Shown: positions 18,534-29,705 of the stretch, in pieces
Numbering within the stretch: the first letter of the stretch is position 1
Layout of the letters: the number at the start of each line of letters is the position of its first letter
Assembly: GCF_000263855.1 (NCBI RefSeq)
Contig: NZ_AJWX01000029.1
Coordinates: 1 to 64,000, forward strand
Source of the DNA: Pseudomonas sp. M47T1
GTDB taxonomy: Bacteria; Pseudomonadota; Gammaproteobacteria; Pseudomonadales; Pseudomonadaceae
Direction of reading: 5' to 3'
Length of the DNA stretch: 64,000 nt
Translations under genes and position numbers: made by a program
Notes under the pieces: generated by a model
The model's input: the letters and a program-made list of their open reading frames with translations, nothing else
Database searches by the model: none
What the model was told of the DNA's origin: nothing

Positions 18534-18557
18534 CAAAAAGCCCCTGTAAAAGGGGCT
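18534..18557 (-). terminator. Terminator after tRNA-fMet
   Basis: The stem AGCCCC/GGGGCT is followed by five T residues on the minus strand, 11 bases beyond the CCA end of the initiator tRNA. It may end the tRNA transcript or set the level of read-through into rimP-nusA-infB. Confidence 0.8.
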
Positions 18558-18567
18558 CCAGTAAAAC

Positions 18568-18644
<77 letters not shown>

Positions 18645-18708
18645 ACAAAGCTGGGGCAAAAGTATACGACCGATACCCTTTTGGGTCAATCACACACTTC
18701 CACCGACA

Positions 18709-18731
18709 AGAAAGCCCGCAGTTGCGGGCTC
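18709..18731 (-). terminator. Terminator after tRNA-Leu
   Basis: The stem AGCCCGCA/TGCGGGCT, with a short loop and followed by TTCTTG, lies between the two tRNA genes on the minus strand; it is only a weak T-run. Confidence 0.6.
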
Positions 18732-18742
18732 TCCTGAACAAA

Positions 18743-18828
18743 TGGTACCGAGAAGGGGACTCGAACCCCTACACCCTATGGGCACAACCACCTCAAGGTT
18801 GCGTGTCTACCAATTCCACCACCTCGGC
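18743..18828 (-). tRNA. tRNA-Leu (anticodon GAG)
   Basis: An 86-base class II tRNA on the minus strand with encoded CCA. It has acceptor GCCGAGG/CTTCGGT-type pairing, anticodon loop TTGAGGT between CAACC and GGTTG arms, a long variable arm, and T-loop GGTTCGAGTCC. It lies 21 bases after the secG stop and is probably transcribed with it. Confidence 0.96.
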
Positions 18829-18849
18829 AATACTACGTTTGAAACCCTT

Positions 18850-19233
18850 TTACTTTTGCTCTTGAGCTGGAGGTACGTCAGTGGCATTCACGTCAGTCTT
18901 TTGCTCTTGAAGCACCGGAACATCATCTGTTGCCGGCTTCTGCTTTGGCGCTTCAACGGCGGCCGGAGCGGGTAACCCTACTTGAGTCAGCTGGTGAGCT
19001 TTCTCTTTAGCAAAGTATCCTAACCCCAAGCTGGTTATGAAGAAACCTGCGGCAAGTATAGCAGTAAACTTACTAAGAAAGGTAGAGGAACCTTGGCTTC
19101 CGAACACAGTATTTGAAGCACCTGCCCCGAAAGACGCACCAGCGTCCGCACCTTTACCCTGCTGCAGCAAAACCAGGGCAACTACACCCAGGGCAGCCAG
19201 CAGATGAAACACGACTACGACTGTTTCCAGCAT
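18850..19233 (-). CDS. secG: Preprotein translocase subunit SecG
   Basis: A small inner-membrane subunit of SecYEG that aids SecA-driven export. The 127-residue product has two membrane helices (about residues 1-22 and 50-73) flanking the conserved QQGKGADAGASFGAGAS loop, plus a Pro/Gln/Ala-rich cytoplasmic tail. I chose the ATG at 19233 (MLETVVVVFHLL), the family start. It follows tpiA by four bases and precedes tRNA-Leu. Confidence 0.95.
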   Translation of the reverse strand: MLETVVVVFHLLAALGVVALVLLQQGKGADAGASFGAGASNTVFGSQGSSTFLSKFTAILAAGFFITSLGLGYFAKEKAHQLTQVGLPAPAAVEAPKQKPATDDVPVLQEQKTDVNATDVPPAQEQK

Positions 19234-19237
19234 CTTC

Positions 19238-19993
19238 TCAGTTTCCCGCGGCGCGACAGATCGCACCGAACTCATCTGCATTCAAGGAGGCTCCACCAAT
19301 GAGCCCCCCATCGATATCCGGCATGCCGAACAGTTCAGCCGCATTGGCCGCCTTCACGCTGCCGCCGTATAGAAGCCGCACACCTTGCGCGACTTCAGAA
19401 TTCTCTACTGCAAGTTGTGCGCGAATGGCTGCGTGCACATCTTGCGCCTGCTCTGGCGTTGCCGTCAGACCAGTGCCGATGGCCCATACAGGCTCATAAG
19501 CGATCACCGCCTTGGCGAAGGCACCAATGCCCAAGGCATCGATGACACTGCTCAGCTGGCGCCCTACCACCTCCAGGGTCTTGCCGGCTTCGCGCTCCGC
19601 CAGTGTCTCGCCGATGCAGAGCACCGGAATCAAGCCACCGGCCTGAGCCGCCTCGAACTTGCGAACCAGCAACTCTTCCTGCTCGCCGATGATCTGGCGG
19701 CGCTCGGAGTGACCGATCAGTACAAGCTTGCAACCGGCATCAGCCAACTGAGTCGACGACACTTCGCCGGTCAGGGCACCTTGCCCGGTTTGCGCTGCGC
19801 AGTTCTGCGCACCCACTTCAATCGATGCGCCTTGCAAGCCGTCGATCACTCGCTCGACATGCAGGCTGGGCGGAAACACCGCCACATCAACACCGCCAGG
19901 CAGGGCCTCATTTGCAAGACCCTTGAGCAGCTCAGCGACGCTGGCGCGGGTACCGTGCATTTTCCAGTTACCAGCTACCATAGGGCGACGCAT
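19238..19993 (-). CDS. tpiA: Triosephosphate isomerase
   Basis: Interconverts glyceraldehyde-3-phosphate and dihydroxyacetone phosphate. The 251-residue TIM barrel shows the active-site Lys in GNWKMHGT, His in LIGHSERR and Glu in AYEPVWAIGTG, plus the phosphate-binding YGGSVKAAN. It lies between glmM (65-base gap) and secG (4 bases), a conserved pseudomonad order. Confidence 0.98.
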   Translation of the reverse strand: MRRPMVAGNWKMHGTRASVAELLKGLANEALPGGVDVAVFPPSLHVERVIDGLQGASIEVGAQNCAAQTGQGALTGEVSSTQLADAGCKLVLIGHSERRQIIGEQEELLVRKFEAAQAGGLIPVLCIGETLAEREAGKTLEVVGRQLSSVIDALGIGAFAKAVIAYEPVWAIGTGLTATPEQAQDVHAAIRAQLAVENSEVAQGVRLLYGGSVKAANAAELFGMPDIDGGLIGGASLNADEFGAICRAAGN

Positions 19994-20058
19994 GCTGTAC
20001 CTCGTCGGTCAAAGTGGGCGCAGATGTTACCCAACGAAGCGACTACTGGCAAGCCGTA

Positions 20059-21399
20059 TCAGGCGCAAACTTCACTGACGACATTCGCGAGCTCTTCGGC
20101 ATAGCCGCGCACCGCCTTTTCGTCCTCGCCTTCAACCATTACCCGCACCAGTGGCTCAGTGCCGGATTTGCGCAGCAGCACGCGGCCGCGGCCGGCCATG
20201 GCCTCGGTAACGCGCTCGCAGGCCAGCTTCACCGACGGGTGCTCGATGGGGTCTACATCGCCACCGGCGAAGCGTACGTTGACCAGTACCTGCGGGCACT
20301 TGCGCAGCCCGTGACGGGCATGGGCCAGGCTTTCGTCGCGACGCTTGAGGGCCAGCAGCACTTGCAGCGCGGCAATGATGGCATCACCGGTGGTGGTGTG
20401 CTGGCAGCACACGATGTGCCCCGACGCCTCGCCGCCCAACTGCCATTCACGCTCCTTGAGCTCGGCCATCACGTAGCGGTCACCGACGTTGGCGCGGGTA
20501 AAGGGTATGGACAGCTCTTCCAGGGCCAGCTCAAGGCCCAGGTTGCTCATCAGCGTACCCACCACGCCACCGTGCAGCTTGCCGCGCTCGTGCAGGTCTC
20601 GGGCGATGATGAACAGCAGTTCGTCGCCGTCGACGATGGCGCCGGTGTGGTCCACCATCAGCACGCGGTCGCCGTCACCATCAAAGGCAATGCCCAGGTC
20701 GGCATGGCCAATCAGCACCGCCGCCTGCAACGCCTCCATGTGGGTGGAACCACAGTTGTCGTTGATGTTCAGGCCGTCCGGCGCCGCCGACAGTACCGTG
20801 ACATGGGCGCCCAGCTCGCGGAACACGTTGGGCGCGACCTTGTAGGTAGCACCGTGGGCGCAGTCGATCACCAGCTTCAGGCCGGCAAAGTCGGTACTGG
20901 TAGGCACACTGCTCTTGCAGAATTCGATGTAGCGACCGGCCGCGTCGTTGATACGCGACACCTTGCCCAGCTTGCTCGACTCGGCAACGGTCATTGGCGC
21001 GTCCATCAACTCCTCGATCATCAGTTCGATCTCGTCGGGCAGCTTGGTGCCCTGGCCCGAGAAAAACTTGATGCCGTTGTCGTCATGGGGGTTGTGCGAG
21101 GCACTGATGACAATGCCGGCTTCGGCATGGAAGGTACGGGTCAGGTAGGCGATGGCGGGCGTGGGCATGGGGCCCAGCAGCATCACATCGGCACCGGCGG
21201 CCGACAGGCCGGCTTCAAGCGCCGACTCGAACATGTAGCCGGAAATGCGCGTGTCCTTGCCCACCAGGACGCGGCAGGCGCCCATCTTGCGGAAGGCCAT
21301 GCCTGCCGCCCAACCCAGCTTGAGCATGAAGTCGGGGGTAATAGGGTATTCCCCGACACGACCGCGAATACCGTCGGTGCCAAAATATTTTCTGCTCAT
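20059..21399 (-). CDS. glmM: Phosphoglucosamine mutase
   Basis: Converts glucosamine-6-phosphate to glucosamine-1-phosphate for UDP-GlcNAc, peptidoglycan and LPS synthesis. The 446-residue protein has the phosphoserine loop ISASHNPHDDNG (near residue 100), the metal loop AFDGDGDRV, and the sugar-binding GEASGH. The C-terminal phosphate loop RKSGTEPLVRVMVE completes the four-domain phosphohexomutase. The neighbour folP ends 16 bases upstream. Confidence 0.98.
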   Translation of the reverse strand: MSRKYFGTDGIRGRVGEYPITPDFMLKLGWAAGMAFRKMGACRVLVGKDTRISGYMFESALEAGLSAAGADVMLLGPMPTPAIAYLTRTFHAEAGIVISASHNPHDDNGIKFFSGQGTKLPDEIELMIEELMDAPMTVAESSKLGKVSRINDAAGRYIEFCKSSVPTSTDFAGLKLVIDCAHGATYKVAPNVFRELGAHVTVLSAAPDGLNINDNCGSTHMEALQAAVLIGHADLGIAFDGDGDRVLMVDHTGAIVDGDELLFIIARDLHERGKLHGGVVGTLMSNLGLELALEELSIPFTRANVGDRYVMAELKEREWQLGGEASGHIVCCQHTTTGDAIIAALQVLLALKRRDESLAHARHGLRKCPQVLVNVRFAGGDVDPIEHPSVKLACERVTEAMAGRGRVLLRKSGTEPLVRVMVEGEDEKAVRGYAEELANVVSEVCA

Positions 21400-21415
21400 G
21401 TGTGCTCCGTCATTC

Positions 21416-22267
21416 TTATTCAGCGGTTTCTACCGCTGTGATCATCCGTACGACATCGGCCGTTTCGGCCACATCGTGAACCCGAAGGATCCGTGCGCCC
21501 TTGAACATGGCCAGGGCCGCCAGCGCCAGGCTGCCGTAGAGGCGCTCGGAGACCGGGCGACCCAAGGCAAGGCCGACGATGCTCTTGCGCGACACGCCGA
21601 CCAGCAGCGGGCGCCCAAGGGCCTCCAGGGCCTGCATATGCTTGAACAGGCTGAGATTGTGCTCATGGGTCTTGGCAAAGCCGAAACCGGGATCGAGGAT
21701 GATGCGTTCGGCCGGGATACCGGCGGCGGCGCAGGCGCGCATGCGCTCGTGCAAAAAAACCGTCACTTCGCCGACCAGGTCGTTGTAGTGGGGATTGTCC
21801 TGCATGTCGCCCGGCTCGCCCAGCATGTGCATCAGGCACACCGGCAGGCCGGTGGCAGCCGCAGCGTCCAGAGCGCCGTCACGCTGCAGCGAACGTACGT
21901 CGTTGATCAGCCCGGCCCCTACCCGCGCGGTTTCGCGCATGACGGCGGGCGTGGAGGTGTCCACCGAGATGATGACGTCGATTTCACGGGCAATGGCTTC
22001 CACCACCGGCGCCACGCGCTCCAGCTCTTCGAGCGGAGAAACCACGCGGGCCCCGGGACGGGTGGATTCGCCGCCCACGTCGATCAGCGTCGCACCGGCC
22101 GCCACCATGGCTTCGGCATGGCGCAAGGCCACGTCGCGCTGGTTGAAACGACCACCGTCGGAGAAGGAATCAGGGGTGACGTTGAGGATACCCATGACAT
22201 GGGTACGGCTTAAATCAAGAACCCGGTTGCCGCAAGGCAACCGGGTTGGGTACTGCTTTGAAGTCAT
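21416..22267 (-). CDS. folP: Dihydropteroate synthase
   Basis: Joins p-aminobenzoate to 6-hydroxymethyl-dihydropterin pyrophosphate in folate synthesis; the sulfonamide target. The 283-residue TIM barrel carries MGILNVTPDSFSDGG (residues 24-38), the second pterin motif DVGGESTRPGA, and DPGFGFAKT. The start at 22267 is eight bases after the ftsH stop and has AAGG upstream. Codons 7-16 contain a perfect 12-bp inverted repeat, which is unusual inside a coding start and may affect translation or end the ftsH message. Confidence 0.97.
   Translation of the reverse strand: MTSKQYPTRLPCGNRVLDLSRTHVMGILNVTPDSFSDGGRFNQRDVALRHAEAMVAAGATLIDVGGESTRPGARVVSPLEELERVAPVVEAIAREIDVIISVDTSTPAVMRETARVGAGLINDVRSLQRDGALDAAAATGLPVCLMHMLGEPGDMQDNPHYNDLVGEVTVFLHERMRACAAAGIPAERIILDPGFGFAKTHEHNLSLFKHMQALEALGRPLLVGVSRKSIVGLALGRPVSERLYGSLALAALAMFKGARILRVHDVAETADVVRMITAVETAE
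22220..22247. repeat. 12-bp inverted repeat within the folP 5' coding end
   Basis: The arms AACCCGGTTGCC and GGCAACCGGGTT enclose a four-base loop (GCAA on the + strand). The hairpin lies 20 bases inside folP and 28 bases past the ftsH stop. It has no T-run. Confidence 0.75.
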
Positions 22268-22275
22268 GTCGGACC

Positions 22276-24192
<1,917 letters not shown>

Positions 24193-24403
24193 TTCGCTAC
24201 CCTCTGAAGCCTGCTACCCGCAACCCGCGCAGGTGTGCTTCGCATGATAATCACCGGCTTAACTTACTACATAACCTGCCTGTCTGCAGGTGCCGTCTGT
24301 AACGCTTTGTGAAAACTAGACTAACACGATGTTCATCCCGGCCAGCCAAGGCACCCGATTGGAAAAAACTATCGGCTACCCCGGCCGGTGCCCGGCCCGC
24401 GCC

Positions 24404-25027
24404 TTACGCGCCCTTGTAACCACGCCCCAGCATGTACTGCTCGCGGGAGCGGTCGCGCGAAGAGTCCGGCTTGAGCATGATCACCTTGTCGAACTTCTTG
24501 CGGGCGTCCTTCAGGTACACGTCGAACCCTTCGCCCTGGAAGATCTTGATGACGAAGTCACCGCCGGGCTTGAGCACGCGCTCGGCCAGGTCCAGCGCCA
24601 GCTCGCACAGGAACATGGCCTTGGGCATGTCCACTTCGGGCGTACCACTCATATTGGGGGCCATATCCGAAATCACAAGGTCCACGTGCGAATTACCCAC
24701 GGCCTCGAGAATCTGGGCCAGTACCGAATCCTCGGTAAAATCGCCCTGGATGAAGGTGACGTCGGGGATGCTGTCCATTTCCAGGATATCGGACGCGATC
24801 AGGCGACCCTGACCACCGATCAGACGACTGGTCACCTGCGACCATCCGCCTGGGGCGGCGCCCAGGTCGATCACGCTCATGCCCGGGCGGATCAAACGGT
24901 ACTTTTCCTGAATTTCGAGCAATTTGTAGCTCGCACGCGAGCGGTATCCGTCCTTTTGCGCCATTTTGACGTACGGATCGTTGAAATGTTCTTTCAGCCA
25001 ACCAAGGCTTGTCTTGGAACGCGCCAT
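24404..25027 (-). CDS. rlmE: 23S rRNA 2'-O-ribose U2552 methyltransferase
   Basis: A heat-shock methyltransferase (also FtsJ/RrmJ) that marks the A-loop of 23S rRNA in a late 50S assembly step. At 207 residues it is full length. It shows the SRASYKLLEI segment with the catalytic Lys, SAM motif DLGAAPGGWSQV, the catalytic Asp in ISDMAPNMSG and the Lys in FVIKIFQGEG. It is the first gene of the minus-strand rlmE-ftsH run and is divergent from yhbY, so promoters for both lie in 25,028-25,128. Confidence 0.96.
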   Translation of the reverse strand: MARSKTSLGWLKEHFNDPYVKMAQKDGYRSRASYKLLEIQEKYRLIRPGMSVIDLGAAPGGWSQVTSRLIGGQGRLIASDILEMDSIPDVTFIQGDFTEDSVLAQILEAVGNSHVDLVISDMAPNMSGTPEVDMPKAMFLCELALDLAERVLKPGGDFVIKIFQGEGFDVYLKDARKKFDKVIMLKPDSSRDRSREQYMLGRGYKGA

Positions 25028-25128
25028 TGGGCACCTCGATAATAAGGGTCGTGATTAATTGGGCGGATCCACGGGCCCTCGGGTAAAATGGCCGCCATTT
25101 TTACAGATTTCAAACAAAGGGTCAGATT

Positions 25129-25437
25129 ATGCCGCTCACTAACGAGCAGAAGAAACAGTACAAATCCATTGGCCACGATCTGAAACCAGTTCTGATTGTG
25201 GCAGGCAATGGCCTGACTGAAGGAGTTCTCGTCGAACTTGAGCGTGCGCTTGCCGATCACGAATTGATCAAAGTCGAGATTCGCTCGGAAGATCGCGAAG
25301 CACGTGCCGAAGCCATCGCCGGGTTGTGCAAGGCCGGCCGCGCCGAGCTGGTGCAGACCATCGGCAAGAAAGCACTGATTTATCGCCGTAACCCGCAGCC
25401 TAACAAGCAGCTGTCGAACATCCACCGTTACAAGTGA
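25129..25437 (+). CDS. yhbY: YhbY-type CRM-domain RNA-binding protein
   Basis: A 102-residue, single CRM (KH-like) domain protein associated with pre-50S ribosomes. The family's GxxG-type loop appears in VAGNGLTEGVLVEL, followed by LIKVEIRSEDREARAEA and the GKKALIYRRNP end. The basic tail is typical. It is divergent from rlmE, another 50S maturation gene. Confidence 0.9.
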   Translation: MPLTNEQKKQYKSIGHDLKPVLIVAGNGLTEGVLVELERALADHELIKVEIRSEDREARAEAIAGLCKAGRAELVQTIGKKALIYRRNPQPNKQLSNIHRYK

Positions 25438-25449
25438 TGCTCGCGACGG

Positions 25450-25896
25450 TCAGTGGCGCGCCTGGCGCGCCCTGCCCGGCACTGGTTGCAGCACCAGCGC
25501 AAGGCCTACAAGGCCCAGCGCCAGGTAACAGAACACCTGCCAGCGCAGCGGTTCCATCGACCAGCCCGTCACCACGCCGTACAACGCGGCCGCCAGCAAG
25601 GCCATGGACAGCAACTGTCCACGCATGTCACGCCACAGGGCGCCAACGCCCAGGGACCTGATCAGCACCAACGCCTGCACTACCACACAGAACGCGCAAA
25701 AACCGACCAGCAGTGTGCCGATCTGCGCGCCTATGTCCTCGATCAGCACCGGGGCCAGGCCCACATGGGCCAGCGCCGGCAGCACACCGAGATGCAGGAT
25801 CCACAAGCCGCCCACCCAGAGTACCTGGGCAAGCTGCCAAAGGGTTGCGCCCGCATCAAACGGGCGGCGCTTCTCAAATGTGGCTGACTTCGACAA
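25450..25896 (-). CDS. DUF4149-type small integral membrane protein
   Basis: A protein of about 148 residues with four predicted membrane helices. They begin LAQVLWVGGLWILHLGVLPA, then TLLVGFCAFCVVVQALVLI, MALLAAALYGVVTGW and YLALGLVGLALVL. The helix pattern and the VGGLW/LPAL motifs match DUF4149. The start is uncertain: no ATG lies near the first helix, and the TTG at 25896 overlaps the greA end by 23 bases; a GTG further in is an alternative. Function is unknown. Confidence 0.65.
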   Translation of the reverse strand: MSKSATFEKRRPFDAGATLWQLAQVLWVGGLWILHLGVLPALAHVGLAPVLIEDIGAQIGTLLVGFCAFCVVVQALVLIRSLGVGALWRDMRGQLLSMALLAAALYGVVTGWSMEPLRWQVFCYLALGLVGLALVLQPVPGRARQARH

Positions 25897-26350
25897 TCTC
25901 GTACTCGATGACACCGCTAGGGGTCTTGACCGCGACGACGTCGCCTTCCTGCTTGGCAATCAAGGCACGGGCGATTGGCGAACCGACCGAGATCTTGCCC
26001 TGCTTGATGTCGGCTTCGTCCTCACCAACGATCTGGTACGTGACCCGCTCATCGGTCTCGACGTTGGCGATTTCCACGGTGGTGCCGAAAATCACCTTGC
26101 CAGTGTGCTCGATAGTAGTGACGTCGATGACCACGGCATTCTGCATGCGGCCTTCGATGTCACGGATGCGCGCCTCGACCATGCCCTGCTGTTCGCGGGC
26201 GGCATGGTACTCGGCGTTTTCCTTGAGGTCACCCAGTTCACGGGCAGTGCCGATGTCTTGGCTGAGCTTGGGGCGCACTACCTTGGTCAGGTGAGTATGC
26301 TCTTCTTCCAGGGCGCGAGCACCCTGGACGGTCATGGGATATTTGATCAT
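25874..26350 (-). CDS. greA: Transcription elongation factor GreA
   Basis: Rescues backtracked RNA polymerase by stimulating transcript cleavage. The 158-residue length is normal. An N-terminal coiled coil (about 1-75) carries the acidic tip in DLKENAEYHAARE, followed by the FKBP-like globular domain (ARALIAKQEGDVVAVKTPSG). The start overlaps the carB stop by four bases, so it is coupled to carB. Confidence 0.97.
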   Translation of the reverse strand: MIKYPMTVQGARALEEEHTHLTKVVRPKLSQDIGTARELGDLKENAEYHAAREQQGMVEARIRDIEGRMQNAVVIDVTTIEHTGKVIFGTTVEIANVETDERVTYQIVGEDEADIKQGKISVGSPIARALIAKQEGDVVAVKTPSGVIEYEIVEVSHI

Positions 26351-29300
26351 GCATTGAGTCCTGCGTGGAGATCCTGCAAGCGACGCACGGTCTTTTCCGG
26401 ACCAAACTTCAACGCTTCGCAGATCGCTTCGCCAGCAGCAATGGTGGTGGTGCAGTAGATCTTGTGCTGCAACGCATTGCGACGGATGGAGTAGGAGTCA
26501 GCAATCGACTGACGCCCTTCGGTGGTGTTGATGATCAGGGTGACTTGGTCGTTCTTGATCATGTCGACCACGTGCGGGCGACCTTCGGTCACTTTGTTCA
26601 CACGGCGTACTTTCAGGCCGGCTTCTTCGATGACGCGCGCGGTGCCGGCAGTGGCCACCACTTCGAAGCCCAGGGCGATCAGGTCGCGGGCAACGCCAGC
26701 CACCAGTGGCTTGTCGTCGTCACGCACGCTGATGAAGGCGGTACCGCCGGTAGGCAGTACTTCGCTGGCGCCCATCTGGGCCTTGGCGAAGGCTTCGCCG
26801 AAGGTGTCGCCGACACCCATGACTTCACCGGTGGACTTCATCTCTGGGCCCAGGATAGGGTCCACGCCAGGGAATTTGGCGAACGGGAACACCGCCTCTT
26901 TCACGCTGTAGAAGTTAGGAATGATTTCCTTGGTGAAGCCCAGCTCTTTCAGGGTTTTGCCAGCCATCACGCGGGCGGCGATCATGGCCAGGGAAGTGCC
27001 GATGCACTTGGACACGAACGGTACGGTACGCGAGGCGCGCGGGTTGACTTCGATCACGTAGATCTTGTCGCCCTGCAGGGCCAACTGCACGTTCATCAGG
27101 CCGACAACGCCCAGTTCCAAGGCCATTTTCTTGACCTGCTCGCGCACTTCGTCCTGCACGTGGGCAGGCAGCGAGTACGGAGGCAGCGAGCACGCCGAGT
27201 CACCGGAGTGAACGCCAGCCTGTTCGATGTGCTGCATGATCGCGCCGATCACCACGTCGGTGCCGTCGCAGACCGCATCCACGTCCATTTCGATGGCGCA
27301 GTTGAGGAAGTGGTCCAGCAGCACCGGGCTGTCGTTGGACACTTGCACCGCTTCGCGCAGGTAGCGTTTGAGCTCGTCCAGCTCGTAGACGATTTCCATC
27401 GCGCGACCGCCCAGTACGTAGGACGGGCGAACCACCAGCGGGTAGCCGATCACGCCAGCGGCGCGGATGGCTTCTTCTTCGCTGCGCACGGTAGCGTTTG
27501 GCGGCTGCAGCAGGTTCAGGCGCTGAACCATCTGCTGGAAGCGCTCACGGTCTTCGGCGCGGTCAATGGCGTCAGGGCTGGTACCGATGATCGGCACGCC
27601 GGCTTCTTCAAGGGCGCGAGCCAGTTTCAGCGGGGTCTGGCCGCCATACTGCACGATCACACCTTTTGGCTTCTCGACACGCACCACTTCCAGCACGTCT
27701 TCCAGGGTCAACGGCTCGAAGTACAGGCGGTCGGACGTGTCGTAGTCGGTGGACACGGTTTCCGGGTTGCAGTTGACCATGATGGTTTCGTAACCATCTT
27801 CACGCAGCGCCAGGGCGGCGTGTACGCAGCAGTAGTCGAACTCGATACCTTGGCCGATACGGTTCGGGCCACCGCCCAGGATCATGATCTTGTCGCGGGT
27901 GGACGGGTTGGCCTCGCACTCTTCCTCGTACGTGGAGTACAGGTAGGCGGTGTCGGTGGCGAACTCGGCGGCGCAGGTGTCAACGCGCTTGTAGACCGGG
28001 AAGATCTCCAGCTTGTGGCGGTGACGGCGCAGGTTCTTGTCGGTCACGCCCAGCAGCTTGGCCAGACGCTGGTCCGAGAAGCCCTTGCGCTTGAGTTTCA
28101 GCATCAGGGCCTTGTCGATGTCGGCCAGACCCAGGGTCTTGACCTTCTCTTCGTCCTTGATCAGGTCTTCGATCTGCACCAGGAACCAGTGGTCGATCAT
28201 GGTCAGGGCGAAGATTTCGTCACAGGTCATGCCCGAACGGAAGGCGTCAGCCACGTACCAGATGCGCTCGGCGCCCGGTACGGTCAGCTCGCGCTTCAGA
28301 ATGCTGTGGAACTCGGGGTTGCTTGGCTCGACTTTAGGGTCCAGGCCGCAAACGCCCACTTCCAGGCCGCGCAGGGCTTTCTGCAGGGACTCCTGGAAAG
28401 TACGGCCGATGGCCATGACTTCGCCCACGGATTTCATCTGGGTGGTCAGGCGGGCGTCGGCTTTCGGGAATTTCTCGAAGGCGAAGCGTGGCAGCTTGGT
28501 GACAACGTAGTCGATGGACGGCTCGAAGGAGGCCGGGGTCTTGCCGCCGGTGATGTCGTTCTGCAGTTCGTCCAGGGTGTAACCCACGGCCAGCTTGGCC
28601 GCGACCTTGGCGATCGGAAAGCCGGTGGCTTTCGAGGCCAGTGCCGAGGAACGCGATACGCGCGGGTTCATCTCGATCACGACCATGCGGCCGGTGTCCG
28701 GGCAGATGCCGAACTGCACGTTCGAACCGCCGGTTTCCACGCCGATCTCGCGCAGTACCGCCAGGGAGGCGTTACGCAGGATCTGGTATTCCTTGTCGGT
28801 CAGGGTCTGCGCCGGAGCAACGGTGATGGAGTCACCGGTGTGCACGCCCATCGGGTCGAAGTTCTCGATGGAGCAGACGATGATGCAGTTGTCCTTTTTG
28901 TCGCGGACCACTTCCATCTCGTACTCTTTCCAACCGATCAGCGATTCGTCGATCAGCAGTTCCTTGGTTGGCGACAGGTCCAGACCACGGGCGCAGATTT
29001 CTTCGAATTCTTCACGGTTGTAGGCGATACCGCCGCCGGTGCCGCCCATGGTGAACGATGGACGGATGATGCAAGGGAAGCCCAGGGTCTCGAGGACCGC
29101 GTTGGCTTCTTCCATGGTGTGGGCGATACCGGAACGCGGGCACGCAAGGCCGATGGACTTCATGGCCTTGTCGAAACGCGAACGGTCTTCAGCCTTGTCG
29201 ATGGTGTCGGCGTTGGCGCCGATCATTTCCACGCCGAACTTTTCCAGCACGCCTTCGCGTTCCAGGTCCAGGGCGCAGTTCAGGGCAGTCTGGCCACCCA

Positions 29301-29568
29301 TGGTTGGCAGCACGGCGTCCGGGCGCTCTTTCTCGATGATCTTGGCAACGGTCTGCCACTTGATCGGCTCGATGTAGGTGGCGTCGGCCATGTCCGGGTC
29401 GGTCATGATGGTGGCCGGGTTGGAGTTCACCAGGATGACGCGGTAGCCCTCTTCGCGCAGGGCTTTGCAGGCCTGGGCGCCGGAGTAGTCGAATTCGCAG
29501 GCCTGGCCGATCACGATCGGGCCGGCGCCGAGAATCAGGATGCTTTTTATGTCTGTACGTTTTGGCAT
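26347..29568 (-). CDS. carB: Carbamoyl-phosphate synthase large chain
   Basis: Makes carbamoyl phosphate from bicarbonate, ATP and ammonia delivered by CarA, for arginine and pyrimidine synthesis. The 1,073-residue product has the two homologous ATP-grasp halves (KRTDIKSILILGAGP and RDKIMILGGGPNRIGQG mark their starts). It also has an oligomerisation segment and the C-terminal MGS-like allosteric domain from about residue 940 (FISVRDDDKPLVAGVARDL), where UMP and ornithine act. I chose MPKRTDIKS at 29568 over an ATG three codons earlier. carA lies 137 bases upstream with no gene between. Confidence 0.98.
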   Translation of the reverse strand: MPKRTDIKSILILGAGPIVIGQACEFDYSGAQACKALREEGYRVILVNSNPATIMTDPDMADATYIEPIKWQTVAKIIEKERPDAVLPTMGGQTALNCALDLEREGVLEKFGVEMIGANADTIDKAEDRSRFDKAMKSIGLACPRSGIAHTMEEANAVLETLGFPCIIRPSFTMGGTGGGIAYNREEFEEICARGLDLSPTKELLIDESLIGWKEYEMEVVRDKKDNCIIVCSIENFDPMGVHTGDSITVAPAQTLTDKEYQILRNASLAVLREIGVETGGSNVQFGICPDTGRMVVIEMNPRVSRSSALASKATGFPIAKVAAKLAVGYTLDELQNDITGGKTPASFEPSIDYVVTKLPRFAFEKFPKADARLTTQMKSVGEVMAIGRTFQESLQKALRGLEVGVCGLDPKVEPSNPEFHSILKRELTVPGAERIWYVADAFRSGMTCDEIFALTMIDHWFLVQIEDLIKDEEKVKTLGLADIDKALMLKLKRKGFSDQRLAKLLGVTDKNLRRHRHKLEIFPVYKRVDTCAAEFATDTAYLYSTYEEECEANPSTRDKIMILGGGPNRIGQGIEFDYCCVHAALALREDGYETIMVNCNPETVSTDYDTSDRLYFEPLTLEDVLEVVRVEKPKGVIVQYGGQTPLKLARALEEAGVPIIGTSPDAIDRAEDRERFQQMVQRLNLLQPPNATVRSEEEAIRAAGVIGYPLVVRPSYVLGGRAMEIVYELDELKRYLREAVQVSNDSPVLLDHFLNCAIEMDVDAVCDGTDVVIGAIMQHIEQAGVHSGDSACSLPPYSLPAHVQDEVREQVKKMALELGVVGLMNVQLALQGDKIYVIEVNPRASRTVPFVSKCIGTSLAMIAARVMAGKTLKELGFTKEIIPNFYSVKEAVFPFAKFPGVDPILGPEMKSTGEVMGVGDTFGEAFAKAQMGASEVLPTGGTAFISVRDDDKPLVAGVARDLIALGFEVVATAGTARVIEEAGLKVRRVNKVTEGRPHVVDMIKNDQVTLIINTTEGRQSIADSYSIRRNALQHKIYCTTTIAAGEAICEALKFGPEKTVRRLQDLHAGLNA

Positions 29569-29705
29569 GGTTGTCACTCAAATCTGCAGGTCAGTCGGCA
29601 GGCCCTGAGGCGAGCCGCCTTGAACATTCTTTGGCGGCGCCAGGCAGGCAACGTCCGCTTTTGGCGGGGCCTGCTCGGCGCGCGTTACGCTTCCAACAGC
29701 TTCAC

